Shown: in pieces, positions 41,211 through 50,404 of the stretch
Layout: every line of letters begins with the position of its first letter
Position numbering within the stretch: position 1 is the stretch's first letter
NCBI GenBank assembly: GCA_005518205.2
Contig: RFFC02000001.1
Span: 111,531 to 175,530, forward strand
DNA: 64,000 nucleotides
Origin: Hormoscilla sp. GUM202
GTDB taxonomy: Bacteria > Cyanobacteriota > Cyanobacteriia > Cyanobacteriales > Desertifilaceae
Direction of reading: 5' to 3'
Notes under the pieces: model-generated
Seen by the model: only the letters and a program-made list of their open reading frames with translations
What the model was told of the DNA's origin: nothing
Database searches by the model: none
Translations under genes and position numbers: made by a program

Positions 41211-41455
41211 GGGGCATCGATCGGGAAAATATTTTATTATCGTAGGGCGGGCGTCTCGCCTGCCCGAGGGATGGTGCGATCGGTGAATCTTTCCCGCAAG
41301 TAAATTGAGAATTGCGAATGGAGAATGGTGTATACGCAGTGCGCGTAGCGCTAGGTCGAATGGGAAATAGCCCAATGCTCTATTTTTTATTCTCTATTTT
41401 CCATTCTCTATTCTCAATTTGCTTTCACTGGGATGCACCCTAAGAATCGTACTGT
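41211..41455. other. Intergenic repeat stretch
   Basis: Holds GTATACGCAGTGCGCGTAGC (a repeat also seen near 20950 and 57340) and AATTGAGAATTGCGAATGG/TCTATTTTCCATTCTC palindromic tracts. No gene. Confidence 0.5.
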
Positions 41456-41468
41456 TTCAATTACTTCG

Positions 41469-41774
41469 TTAACCATCATCAGACTCAAAAAACAGGGATG
41501 GTAAATCTCGATATCCACTCACTACACGAACAATTTCCACTCCATTTTCAATCACTCGATACAGAATAATGTAACCTTCTATGGGAATCCCCCGCAGTGA
41601 AGGTTTTATTTCCGCATAACTGCGTCCCATATTGGGAAACTCAACTAAATTCCGGCATTTTTTCTCAAATTACTCTACAAACGGTTCCCCTGCCTCTATA
41701 TTCCAACTGACAAAATAGTCAAAAATTCCATCTAAGTCACGACTGGCTAAAGGAGATATAATGTAGTTACTCAT
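41469..41774 (-). pseudogene. parE: ParE/RelE-superfamily toxin with one in-frame TAA
   Basis: MSNYIISPLASRDLDGIFDY and VSWNIEAGEPFVE are followed by TAA (41670-41672). Then the same frame continues FEKKCRNLVEFPNMGRSYAE, IPIEGYIILYRVIENGVEIV and VVSGYRDLPSLFFE. Read through, it is a 101-residue ParE-like toxin (expected residue Lys or Gln). ATG overlaps the antitoxin stop as ATGA, the standard coupling. Loss of the toxin would be tolerated because the antitoxin remains. Confidence 0.8.
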
Positions 41775-42040
41775 TGGTTGTTTTGTTGACTTGCTTTGTG
41801 TAATCGATCGCGCAGTCTAGCAATAACTTCGGTTCCATCGATTCCTTCACCTCTATCCAATTGTTCTATACCTAATTCAACTTTGGCGCGAGTTTCTTCT
41901 ACCCAATGGAGATATTCTCTGTCTCGTTCTGCTAGCAGTTGAAACGCCTTCACTATTACATCATCAATCGTGCGATACTTGCCACTCTGTAGCTGTTGGC
42001 GCACAAAGGCTTCTTGCTCTGGTTTGAGAGTTATCGTCAT
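41771..42040 (-). CDS. parD: ParD-type antitoxin
   Basis: 89 residues. The N-terminal TITLKPEQEAFVRQQLQSGK and YRTIDDVIVKAFQLL form the ribbon-helix-helix DNA-binding part of CC2985-type ParD proteins. The C-terminal part (DRGEGIDGTEVIARLRDRL) would wrap the toxin. Overlaps parE by 4 bp. It probably represses its own operon. Confidence 0.88.
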   Translation of the reverse strand: MTITLKPEQEAFVRQQLQSGKYRTIDDVIVKAFQLLAERDREYLHWVEETRAKVELGIEQLDRGEGIDGTEVIARLRDRLHKASQQNNQ

Positions 42041-42237
42041 CTTTCTTATGAATAGCTACTATTAAATATACTACCATCTGACATGGAAATCGTCAACCAG
42101 GTCTCGATCTATTGCGTTTCTGTCCGTGGGAAAGGGGTTTGAGGGTTATGCCGAGTCTAGTCCATGCTTTTGATGTACCGGTGTCACGGTCATAGGACAG
42201 GCGAGAGACTCGTCCCACGTACCGAAGTTCGCCCGAA

Positions 42238-43863
42238 CTACCCGTTTCGGGAAAATATTTTCTGCTGAATATTATCCCAGCGAAACTCGTTAACTTGCTC
42301 CATGCGATCGAAGAAATATTCTTCCAGATAGGGTTCGATTTCCAGAAGCCAGATATCGGGAAGTTCTTGGGCTAGGTTATCTGTTAAAAAGAAAGAGATT
42401 CCCAGTTCGTAATGCTTGTCGGCGATCGCCTGATTCAACTGTTCCAGTATAGCAATCAAGCCCTCCACCGGAAAACCGGTATTGGTGTGATACCGCCGCA
42501 GCACCTGATAGTTGGGGCGCAGTTCGATGAAGGCGAACCGGCGGCGCAGAGCATAATCCACTAGGGCGATCGAGCGATCGGCAGTATTCATTGTACCAAT
42601 CAGGCGGACATTTGCGGGAATGGCAAAAGGTTCTTTGCTACCAGCTAAAGGAATGGTGCGATCGCGGTACTCCAGCAAGTACATCAATTCACCAAACACC
42701 TGAGCCAGATGAGCGCGATTAATTTCATCAATAATCATCACGCACCGACCCGAGCGAGATTTCGCCCGATCGCAGAATTCCAGAAAGCGACCGGGAACCA
42801 GAGGATAGGTGAGTTGTCCGGCTTGACTTTGGGGACGAATACCCTGAATAAAGTCTTCATAGGAGTAGGCGGGGTGAAATTGTACCAGTTCCGAGAACCC
42901 ATCACCAGAGCCAATTAAATGTTGCGCCAGCTTTTGAGCAATGAAAGTTTTTCCCGTTCCCGGCGTTCCCGATAAAATGGCTTGCTTTTTCCGCTCGATC
43001 GCCCGTACCCATCGCTCCAATTCCGATACCGTCAAGCCCGTCTCCTCAGCCCATGCAGCTAAAGGATATTCCGGTTGCATCTCACTAGGGGGAGGGCGAA
43101 GCATTCGGGGAGTAAATATTTCGCTTATATCGGTGATTTTCTCGCCCGAATGCTTCGCCCCTACAGGTATATTTGCTGCTATTTTTTTACCATCCACAAG
43201 CCAGTGACAGAACAGATCGAACAAATCCCCATCTTTGAGTGCGGGCACCCCAGGTTGATGCATCTCCTGAGCCAATTCAGCAATCAGATCCTGTCCCAAC
43301 TGATTGACAGCAGGATAATCTGTTAACTTATCGGTATAATCCTCATGGCCAAAATAGTTAATTACCTGTAGGGATTGACGATCGATCGCCAGAAAGCGAT
43401 CGGGTTGCAGGCCATTCAGGATGGGCGCGATCGCGGGAATGGAAAATCTCTGAGAGTATGGTTTGTGGTAAAATTTAATGCAAGCTGCTGATAGTTGATG
43501 GGGATGGTTTTGGCAGCGATGGAGAAAATTAACTAGGTTTTTTCCTACTGTCTGGATAATTTTGAGAGCGCAAACATCAAAATTTGTCCGCTGGACCAGC
43601 AACTCTCGTCGGCGATCGCGGGATGCCGGAATATGCAGGGAGATTACCTGGTTAACATCAGTCAATTGCAAATCCGTATCCGGGAACAGTTGTAATAATA
43701 TGGGTTCGGTTTCCGCTGATTCTGATGCGATCGCATGCAACTGATGGTCTCTTTGCTGACGCTGCTTTTCATAGGCGGCTTTTTGGCTGAGACCATCAGC
43801 GGTGTATAGATACGAGCTAATAAATTCCTGAAATAGCCGGATTAACTTGCTTTTATCGATCAC
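42238..43863 (-). CDS. mcrB: McrB-family AAA restriction ATPase
   Basis: 541 residues. The C-terminal AAA+ domain has GTPGTGKT (residues 299-306), VMIIDEINRA (Walker B near 376-384) and GTMNTADRSI, the McrB signature. The N-terminal 220 residues would bind DNA or a modification, and I do not recognise a defined fold. Residues about 235-257 come from a palindromic repeat (43094-43161) inserted in frame in the linker before the ATPase. McrB drives McrC to cut DNA with modified bases. Intact ORF. parDE and mcrC lie downstream on the same strand. Confidence 0.88.
   Translation of the reverse strand: MIDKSKLIRLFQEFISSYLYTADGLSQKAAYEKQRQQRDHQLHAIASESAETEPILLQLFPDTDLQLTDVNQVISLHIPASRDRRRELLVQRTNFDVCALKIIQTVGKNLVNFLHRCQNHPHQLSAACIKFYHKPYSQRFSIPAIAPILNGLQPDRFLAIDRQSLQVINYFGHEDYTDKLTDYPAVNQLGQDLIAELAQEMHQPGVPALKDGDLFDLFCHWLVDGKKIAANIPVGAKHSGEKITDISEIFTPRMLRPPPSEMQPEYPLAAWAEETGLTVSELERWVRAIERKKQAILSGTPGTGKTFIAQKLAQHLIGSGDGFSELVQFHPAYSYEDFIQGIRPQSQAGQLTYPLVPGRFLEFCDRAKSRSGRCVMIIDEINRAHLAQVFGELMYLLEYRDRTIPLAGSKEPFAIPANVRLIGTMNTADRSIALVDYALRRRFAFIELRPNYQVLRRYHTNTGFPVEGLIAILEQLNQAIADKHYELGISFFLTDNLAQELPDIWLLEIEPYLEEYFFDRMEQVNEFRWDNIQQKIFSRNG
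43094..43161. repeat. Palindromic repeat inserted in frame inside mcrB
   Basis: GGGCGAAGCATTCGGGG and CCCGAATGCTTCGCCCC bracket a 34-bp spacer. The same palindrome is inside the MITEs at 17490 and 19428. It adds about 25 codons to the linker of McrB and keeps the frame open. Confidence 0.85.
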
Positions 43864-43892
43864 GATATAATTTCCTCACTAAAATTATAACT

Positions 43893-44333
43893 TTACCCAA
43901 TTTTGTATTCAGCCAAATTTTCAACAATACTCACTTCATCAGCTTTCAGATAACGATAACCTTGGGGAGGATAAAATTTCGCCCAACGCTGTCTAATAAT
44001 TTCTAACTTTACAGGTTTGCTAAAGCGCTGTGGTTTGCGCAAGCAAATTCCAAATCCGACCGACCTACCTTGATAATAGCTATCAAACTTTTTTTTGTCT
44101 ATCCCCGCTTTATTTTCTACCATCTGCCAAAGATCCTCTAGAGACTTTTCAAGAATTTCTTCTACTACAAATAAACCTAATAAAGCCTTTTCAGGACAAG
44201 AAGCATAGACTAAAACGAGATCGCCAGCAATTAATTTGGGACGGACCCGACGCAGCTCTACCGTCTTTTCTCCATTAAATATTTTCTTAGCATACTCTGG
44301 TTGCATCGACAATAAGAGGACCGTATTTTCCAT
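43893..44333 (-). CDS. ASCH/PUA-like domain protein
   Basis: 146 residues from the ATG at 44333. LLSMQPEYAKKIFNGEKTVE followed by LRRVRPKLIAGDLVLVYASC is the ASCH fold, an RNA-binding PUA-like barrel. GLFVVEEILE and SVGFGICLRKPQRF complete it. ASCH proteins bind nucleic acid or modified nucleosides. One characterised relative hydrolyses N4-acetylcytidine. It starts 10 bp after the stop of the GNAT-PIN gene, so the two are translated from one transcript. Confidence 0.82.
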   Translation of the reverse strand: MENTVLLLSMQPEYAKKIFNGEKTVELRRVRPKLIAGDLVLVYASCPEKALLGLFVVEEILEKSLEDLWQMVENKAGIDKKKFDSYYQGRSVGFGICLRKPQRFSKPVKLEIIRQRWAKFYPPQGYRYLKADEVSIVENLAEYKIG

Positions 44334-44343
44334 GAACTTAAAC

Positions 44344-46452
44344 CTAACTTTCAGTGCCCATCTGATAAATGATAGCAAAAATTTCCGGAGATATATAATA
44401 AGGCAACTGCATTGGCACTTTTTTGCCGATAATTTCCTGAACTTTTTTCAATGGGATTGGTTGGCTAAATAATTCTGTATCGCTGAATGCGATCGCCATT
44501 ATATCCTGCTCCAGATTGCCGTGAGCTACATTATATACATTTTGCCGTTCATAGATGCCCAAGTTGCGGAAGCGCCGATATAACTCCTCGGGTTTGCCGA
44601 TCGCCACATCGGACAACCGGGAGCAAGCGCGCACGGCACTTACCCCCGTATATCCCCGGTCTTTATCGTCGCTCACATACCAAAGAATTCTCCCAGTTAC
44701 CCCCAGCTTTAATTCTTTCGGTCCCTTATTGGATTTATAATAAACCGCTTCCCGGTTGATCGCCAGATCCGGTTTCGTCGCTCCAAACAAGGTTTGATTA
44801 GCTAATTTCACATCGAATAAGTTATGGGCCCAGAAAGGCTTAATGGGAATGATAAAACTGGGGATGTCAGCATCAATAATCTTCGCAGGAAATAGATAAC
44901 CTTCCAGCTCCCACATACTCATTATTTCTGTTGGCTTTTTTCCATCTATAAGCAGGTTAGCAAACTTAAGGCAGAAATCATATTCCTGGCCCAAACTATT
45001 AGCTAGATCGGTGAGTCGCTGTGAAAGCTGCAATTTGGTTTTCGCAACAGCTATATTGACCCTCAAAAAGCCATCTTTTACATTCACAAAATGATCCTTG
45101 TGAATAGCGGTAGCAACTATTTCCGACAAGCGGCGATCGGTTATTCTGGTGAATTGGCGCTGTTCGCGGGCGGAAATTAAGGTCGCCAGAAAAATTAGGT
45201 GACGGGCAATAGTAGAAGAGATCGGGCGATCGGCAACTCGTAGCATGGGAATTTCTAGCTCCTGCTGCTTATGGCGATCGTGGACTACTAAAGCAATTGG
45301 TTTATTTTCGCCTTCCGTGGCCACCAAGCATTCAAACTTATCTGATTCTGCCACAAACCGACGTAACTTCTGCTGAAATTCTGCTTTCGTTTCACCCTGT
45401 GTAACAGCTTGAAAGCAGTCATATAAAATAATTTCTTTGCCACTGTTAATCCGGACATGCCTTAAAAAAGTACCCGCCAGAAGCACGGGCTGATATTCCG
45501 TATTTTTGCGGACTTCATCTAATTTAATAACTAGATCCGTAGGGGAGAGAATAGATAACTTAAATTGTTCGTATACTTCGTCCGCCAGAGCCAATATTCT
45601 CCGATCTTGGGTCAGGAAAATCTGCACATCTGATGCCATAGTTCTAGCAATATTTCGCAGATCTGATGCTGATAATCTTTCTTTTTCAGCAAAAAAATAT
45701 TTCAGGGAATCATAAACATTATCTAATTTTTGGCGATCGCAAGGCAAGCGAGTAAATCTTTGGGCAAATTTGTGTTTGACCTTTCTCTCCTCTAGATTAC
45801 TAATTTTATTAATTTTATTAAAAATTTCATCAGTCAAGCACAAGTTCAACTCATCCTGTAACCAATCAGCTAATAGCAATTGAGATTCCGCAGTGTTCTC
45901 ATCATCATAAAGCTCGAAAAAAATGCGATCGTCTATTACTACAGATAACTTATCTTCCCGTTGACGAAGGGCAGCATAATTAAAAAGATCGGGATGACCG
46001 TAGTCCAGCCACCAATAGGTGTTTAATTTTTTAGGAGTTTTCGCATCTTTATCAAATTGAGCGACAAAACCCAACTTAGGCCAAAAATTTTCCAAGTGAT
46101 AATCCCGGCGACAGGTTAACCCAATGCCACGATATTCTTTGGTAATGCCGACGAGATGGTCCACAAGCTTTTTGGCGATGCCATAACCGCGATATGATGG
46201 ATCGACGCACAGATGAACGAGAGTGACGCGATCGAAAGAATTAGAAGGGGAATATAATAAATAGCCAATACATTGTTTGCGATCGAGAGCGACAATTATA
46301 TGGCCCGAAGCAGCTTTTCTGATAAAAGCGCCTTCGGGAAAAAAGCTCAGAGTTTTTTTATGGGCATCACCAAGGGCTACGACTGTGGGCAAATAGGGGG
46401 AGCGATCGTCAATCACTTCCATGGTAATCTGTGGCAGGGCTGTCACTTGCAC
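44344..46452 (-). CDS. GNAT acetyltransferase fused to a PIN-like nuclease domain and an unknown C-terminal region
   Basis: 702 residues. Residues ~10-150 are a GNAT domain with the acetyl-CoA loop RGYGIA (88-93). Residues ~168-310 look like a PIN domain with acidic residues D174, E209, D264 and D283 (VVIDDRIFFELYDDENTAES, then LTDEIF, SASDLRNIAR, IFLTQDRRIL). Residues ~320-700 contain a strand-rich part (GVTGRILWYVSDDKDRGYTG, then LSDVAIGKPEELYRRFRNLG) that resembles PUA/EVE-like folds. An enzyme acetylating and cleaving RNA is a plausible reading. Together with the adjacent ASCH gene it forms a compact two-gene unit in a defence cluster. Confidence 0.7.
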   Translation of the reverse strand: MQVTALPQITMEVIDDRSPYLPTVVALGDAHKKTLSFFPEGAFIRKAASGHIIVALDRKQCIGYLLYSPSNSFDRVTLVHLCVDPSYRGYGIAKKLVDHLVGITKEYRGIGLTCRRDYHLENFWPKLGFVAQFDKDAKTPKKLNTYWWLDYGHPDLFNYAALRQREDKLSVVIDDRIFFELYDDENTAESQLLLADWLQDELNLCLTDEIFNKINKISNLEERKVKHKFAQRFTRLPCDRQKLDNVYDSLKYFFAEKERLSASDLRNIARTMASDVQIFLTQDRRILALADEVYEQFKLSILSPTDLVIKLDEVRKNTEYQPVLLAGTFLRHVRINSGKEIILYDCFQAVTQGETKAEFQQKLRRFVAESDKFECLVATEGENKPIALVVHDRHKQQELEIPMLRVADRPISSTIARHLIFLATLISAREQRQFTRITDRRLSEIVATAIHKDHFVNVKDGFLRVNIAVAKTKLQLSQRLTDLANSLGQEYDFCLKFANLLIDGKKPTEIMSMWELEGYLFPAKIIDADIPSFIIPIKPFWAHNLFDVKLANQTLFGATKPDLAINREAVYYKSNKGPKELKLGVTGRILWYVSDDKDRGYTGVSAVRACSRLSDVAIGKPEELYRRFRNLGIYERQNVYNVAHGNLEQDIMAIAFSDTELFSQPIPLKKVQEIIGKKVPMQLPYYISPEIFAIIYQMGTES

Positions 46453-46488
46453 TCTCCTCTCAGCAAGGTATGTTTTCTGTCGTCAAAA

Positions 46489-46824
46489 TTAAGCGATCGC
46501 GTATTCTGTATGTTTTCTGACGTGGGGCGGATGGAAAGCGAGAACGATTTTATCTTTGGGTACTCCAGCGGCCACCAATGTCTCGGTAATGCTGTCTTCC
46601 GTGCCGTCAAAATGAATCCATATTTTATCATTTTTGATCTGAACGTGAACCAGACAGTGATGAATGTGCTGTTGGGAATTCCACCCTTCCTTGACGATCG
46701 TAAAATGGTTGCGATCGAGACTTTCAATGACAATACTGTTTATCTGACCGTGACTGTAAGGTATACTAGCATAGTCTGACAATGTTTGGTAGATGAGCCG
46801 GCGATATGCCTCTACGGTATTCAT
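46489..46824 (-). CDS. xisI: XisI-family protein
   Basis: 111 residues. YRRLIYQTLSDYASIPYSHG, IKNDKIWIHFDGTEDSITET and AGVPKDKIVLAFHPPHVRKH are typical of XisI, named from a factor controlling fdxN element excision in Anabaena. It is paired with XisH. XisHI pairs occur in many copies and are now suspected to be conflict or toxin-antitoxin-type modules. ATG overlaps the end of xisH (ATGA). Confidence 0.92.
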   Translation of the reverse strand: MNTVEAYRRLIYQTLSDYASIPYSHGQINSIVIESLDRNHFTIVKEGWNSQQHIHHCLVHVQIKNDKIWIHFDGTEDSITETLVAAGVPKDKIVLAFHPPHVRKHTEYAIA

Positions 46825-47221
46825 TCTACTATTACCTCCTGTTTTGAGTCGAATACAATCAGTTTAATGGGGTTGTTGGCGAGAACAACTTGCACGAGTT
46901 CTTCTGAGAAGAATTCCTTATAAATTTCCACTCGAACTGCTAGATACAGAATGCGATCTGGTTCCACTCGTGCCAGTATATTAGCATAATATACTGACCC
47001 AAGACATTCTCTAGATCTTTAACGAGAGACGGACTGATGAAGCTCTTCACTTCAACTGCAATTTTTTGTACTTGCCGTTCTGCTATCATGATTTTTTCGG
47101 CTCCGAGATCTACAAATAGATCTCGTTTACCAATAGTCAGTGTTAAAGGATCGTCGGTTATTGTCCAGCCCTCTTTTTCAATGGCTGTTCTCACAGCATT
47201 ATGGTAAATATCTTTTGCCAC
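46821..47221 (-). pseudogene. xisH: XisH-family nuclease-fold gene, frameshifted
   Basis: MAKDIYHNAVRTAIEKEGW, DPLTLTIGKRDLFVDLGAEK and QKIAVEVKSFISPSLVKDLE include the PD-(D/E)XK core (VDLGAE, EVKSF). After ENVLGQYI the frame shifts, and the second part continues ANILARVEPDRILYLAVRVE and PIKLIVFDSKQEVIVE to a TGA that overlaps the xisI start. One or two bases near 46990 (a repeated TATATTA/TAATATA tract) have been lost or gained. XisI would remain without its partner. Confidence 0.85.
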
Positions 47222-47603
47222 CGATATACTTGGTTTCTTAATTCTAGTCCTCAGTAAATGGTACCCACAGCAGTTCCGAATATCCGAATTTTCGCCGGCG
47301 GCGACGCAAAAGCGAGATGAACCCGTCCCCCGGGAGCGCTAAAAGCACTGGGGGACACAGCCCAACTGCGCTGATGTTGGGTAAGGGACATCAACGCAAC
47401 ATACAGTTGCATTATTTAAAGTACCAGAGATCGAGAAAAAACCCGGTGCGAGCAAAAAACCGGGTTGATGGAGATGGGTGTATATATCCAGCGGAACTGG
47501 CTGCTGCCGGTGGGAGAGCAGCAAAATTAAGACAAACGTTTATAGGGGCGATCGCGAACCGTTCCGGTACAATCTTACCTGCTGTATAATGCCAATGAGG
47601 GGA
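47222..47603. other. Intergenic stretch, no gene recognised
   Basis: Contains a GAAAAAACCCGGTGCGAGCAA/AAACCGGGTTGATGG repeat like those elsewhere (AAACCCGG family) near 47430-47470. The 90-residue ORF there is not convincing. Confidence 0.4.
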
Positions 47604-47939
47604 CTATCTGGCAAAACACTGCATACTGAGGGGCACCAAGTCTCCGTGAACCGTGAGGCCTAATAACATTGGCTCATTCGGTTTTATGACATCACCGGTG
47701 AGCGCGCAGCGCTCCTCTTGGCGGGCGATCGCATCAACACTGCTACGGATATCATCAAGCACCAACGGAGACCTGTATTGACTGGATTTCTGCTGGACGT
47801 AGTTCCAGAGGATATTTCGCACCATCGCTTGATAGCCCTGACGTCCAGCCAGTTGCTTCAGTTGATTCTTCAGTTCCCTTTCCAAACGGATGCTGGTGAC
47901 TTCCATTTCGCTGGTTGAGGTGCGTGGTAATGTAGGCAT
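47604..47939 (-). CDS. Small ribbon-helix-helix-like protein
   Basis: 111 residues. EVTSIRLERELKNQLKQLAG and QGYQAMVRNILWNYVQQKSS look like a ribbon-helix-helix repressor domain of about 45 residues. The C-terminal half (ALTGDVIKPNEPMLLGLTVH) resembles a short strand-rich domain of unknown function. It may be an autoregulated antitoxin-like protein without partner. Confidence 0.6.
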   Translation of the reverse strand: MPTLPRTSTSEMEVTSIRLERELKNQLKQLAGRQGYQAMVRNILWNYVQQKSSQYRSPLVLDDIRSSVDAIARQEERCALTGDVIKPNEPMLLGLTVHGDLVPLSMQCFAR

Positions 47940-48399
47940 GATTTTTTTTCTCCAAAATAAGTGGACTAATCTGTAATCTTAGTGTAGTATATAAAAGTCT
48001 AGTTCAAGTAGTCGCTTTCAAAATTTATTCCTGTGAGCCATATATCCACCTTCTCCAATACCCCCTTCTATGCCGACTTCTATGCCGACTCCTATGCCGA
48101 CTCTGATGCCGGTCGCCCCGGCGATGGGCAATCAGCGGCTATGGGCTGGGAGTGTAAGGGCGGTTATCTATGGCCTTTACAGGTCACAGAGACAGTAAAT
48201 TTTGGCCAAATTGGCAAAAATCTGCCATCAGCAGATTCGCGGAGATATATAGGAAGCGGGAGGTACGGGCTGAAAACTGTACCGTAATAGGACCAGAAAA
48301 CCCTAAAAGTTTTCCACGCCCCCGCTTCCTACCAACTGAAGCGAGGGCTGTTTTATGAGGAGTCAAGCCGTGACCAGCGCAACTAATGTTTTGAGCCGA

Positions 48400-48560
48400 T
48401 CGGTAGTGGTGTTTTCCCAGGGTTAGCTGCTTGGTACTACCACAATACTGGCAGGTTTGCTTGTCTCGTCGCAATACTTCTCGCAGGCTCACTGGCGGCA
48501 CTTTCCAGAGCCGTTCGGAACTGGCGAAGGTCAAACGGATATGTTCTGGTACTTAGGACC
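48400..48560 (-). pseudogene. HNH endonuclease fragment
   Basis: On the minus strand VPEHIRLTFASSERLWKVPP and LREVLRRDKQTCQYCGSTKQ are the lead-in and first zinc knuckle of a cyanobacterial HNH endonuclease (the CxxC is CQYC). The downstream part diverges after TKQLTLGKHH, and upstream an in-frame stop precedes VPEHIR. Only the middle of the gene remains. Nothing convincing is seen in 47940-48399 apart from a short GAAGCGGGAGG/CCCGCTTCC inverted repeat. Confidence 0.55.
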
Positions 48561-48780
48561 AACCACAAACCCTAGCTAAAGACTGCGAAAGCTGTTCTGG
48601 AGCTACTCAGGTTGGTCAAGCTCACCCGGGTAAACCCGCAATTGGTAGTCTCTGTATCCAGAAATCACATCCAGGCAGTTCACAGGCGAGATGGATTTAG
48701 TTACAGCTTTGGTGAGAGATGAGCAACAAAACAGCAGAAAAAATGTAGGAGGCTACTGGCAATGTTGAAACTGACTTATA

Positions 48781-49959
48781 AGTAGTCAGACAAAATTAAT
48801 TACATATTTTTCTCCAAAATTTTTTATGATTGTTTCAACGGAATCAACTAAGTTTTTCCAGCAAGAATAAGCATCGATTTCAATCCATTCGTATTTAATA
48901 AACCGCCACAAGATTTCAATCAAATTCAAATGAGGTGAATAAGTGGGGAGATGGAATATAGTAATATTGCGTTCTTTCCATTCTTCAATCTTATCTTGAA
49001 TAGCATCACTAGTATGGACAGATGCTTGGTCTACTACAATTACTGTTTGCTTTTCCATTCTCGTGGGAAAAAATGCATCGATACAAGCTATGACTACATC
49101 TGAATTAATATTTTGAGTAGATACATACGCTTCTAAATGATTGTGGCGATTCATTATTCCTAATACATTTAATCTGCGGCTACTCCGACTAGGTACTTCT
49201 ATATATTCCCCAATATTTTGCCATCCATAAGGGACACAAGGGATTAAATAAAACCCACTTTCATCTAAATAATACAAATTAATTTCCCCCAAATTGTCTA
49301 ACAGTTTCAGTTGTTCAAGTTGTGCTTTTTTTTCCTCATACTCTTGAGCTGGGGGGCTGACAGCTACCCCTTTACGCATCCGATGCCAACTCATATTCAT
49401 TGTTTTCAATATTCTCTGAACAGTTTTAACACTTGTTTCAATTCCCCATTCTTCTTTGATTTTAGCCACCACTTTTTTTAATTGCCTCGGTTCTTCTTCA
49501 GTCCAGGCTTTAATTTTTTCTTTTTGTTCGAGACTAAAGGTTTGCTTACGACCTCTTCCAGACTTATTATATAGTCCGACCATTCCCTCGGAATCCCAAT
49601 TTTTAATCCAATTGTAGATAGTTCTATAACTAACATCAAAGATTTCCATAAGTTCTTTAAATTTTTTATGTTCTCGATCTCGCAAAAGTAAACAATGTGC
49701 TCTTTGACGAACTCGATCATGGCGACTTTGATGATAAATTCGTAAGAGCAATTTTGCAGAAAGCTCATTTATTTCGCGCATTAAAATCCTTCTTAATTTC
49801 TCCTAATTTATCGTCATATTATGTCAAATATATCTGGCCGGGGATGAGCATGAAAACCGACTCCCCGTTAGTTTGACAAAAATCTGCTACATGTACGAGT
49901 AGCTATATCTAGTATAACAAGTTTTCTCGATTTTGTGCAATTAATTTTGTCCAACTACT
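48781..49959 (-). mobile_element. IS630-family insertion sequence, intact
   Basis: Terminal inverted repeats AGTAGTCAGACAAAATTAATT and AGTAGTTGGACAAAATTAATT, with TA duplicated at 48779-48780 and 49960-49961. 1179 bp, with an intact transposase. It is related to but clearly different from the element at 18170-19268. Confidence 0.95.
48786..49781 (-). CDS. IS630-family transposase
   Basis: 331 residues. Two N-terminal helix-turn-helix segments (EHKKFKELMEIFDVSYRTIY and GIETSVKTVQRILKTMNMS) precede a DDE domain with YYLDESGFYLIP, VIVVDQASVHTS and YSPHLNLIEILWRFIKYEWI. The spacing of the second Asp and the final Glu matches IS630/mariner. Intact and a possible source of mobilisation for the MITE in kptA. 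Confidence 0.95.
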   Translation of the reverse strand: MREINELSAKLLLRIYHQSRHDRVRQRAHCLLLRDREHKKFKELMEIFDVSYRTIYNWIKNWDSEGMVGLYNKSGRGRKQTFSLEQKEKIKAWTEEEPRQLKKVVAKIKEEWGIETSVKTVQRILKTMNMSWHRMRKGVAVSPPAQEYEEKKAQLEQLKLLDNLGEINLYYLDESGFYLIPCVPYGWQNIGEYIEVPSRSSRRLNVLGIMNRHNHLEAYVSTQNINSDVVIACIDAFFPTRMEKQTVIVVDQASVHTSDAIQDKIEEWKERNITIFHLPTYSPHLNLIEILWRFIKYEWIEIDAYSCWKNLVDSVETIIKNFGEKYVINFV

Positions 49960-50404
49960 TATTGAAAACGATTTTAAGATGGAGCGTCTGGCTCAACCTC
50001 TGGAAGATTGGGTCGAGACACGGATAATGCTGGCGCGGCAAGCGGGTGTAGGCTTTAATATCGAACTCAGCACCGCTTCCTTCTTGCTGCCAATTGATTT
50101 GCCTTACCTGTCTAAGTTGCAAGTTGAGCGTGCCGAGGAGATCGCCCTTTCCGCGTGCGATGCTGACTACATCGAAGTTAGCCTGAAAGGAACTTGGATC
50201 GCCTCCGAGGCCCAGGGCGAAGAAGGTGTCTTTGTCGTCGAAATGGGCGATCGGGCGGAGTTTTTGCTGTTCAATCTCTGGCAGGAATCTCTTGCTTATG
50301 TTTCGGCGATGAAGGACTGAGCTGAGTAAATATAGGGAGAGCATCTGATAGCCCACTTTTTTAATTTACTCACTTCGCTGTAATTTATTGTAGCATTTTA
50401 CCCT

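Larger units (their letters stand above)
48762..50320 (+). pseudogene. alr0857-type protein gene split by IS630
   Basis: AGGAGG precedes ATG at 48762. The gene begins MLKLTYIENDFKMERLAQPL when the IS (48781-49959) and one TA are removed, then runs without a break to TGA at 50320 (about 120 residues). The downstream part alone (49979 on) is open and could be read from the internal ATG. Proteins of this alr0857-like family are widespread in cyanobacteria and have no assigned function. Family naming rests on memory of the N-terminal pattern. Confidence 0.75.

Noticed and set aside
21497..41672. Genome-wide reassignment of TAA as a sense codon
   Set aside because: TAA also ends normal frames here, for instance the aldo/keto reductase C-terminus and the PII-like gene, so general recoding is not supported.
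48281..48540. IS200/IS605-type end with guide RNA next to an HNH gene
   Set aside because: Only a fragment of an HNH protein is present and no TnpB/IscB-like frame or convincing element end was found.
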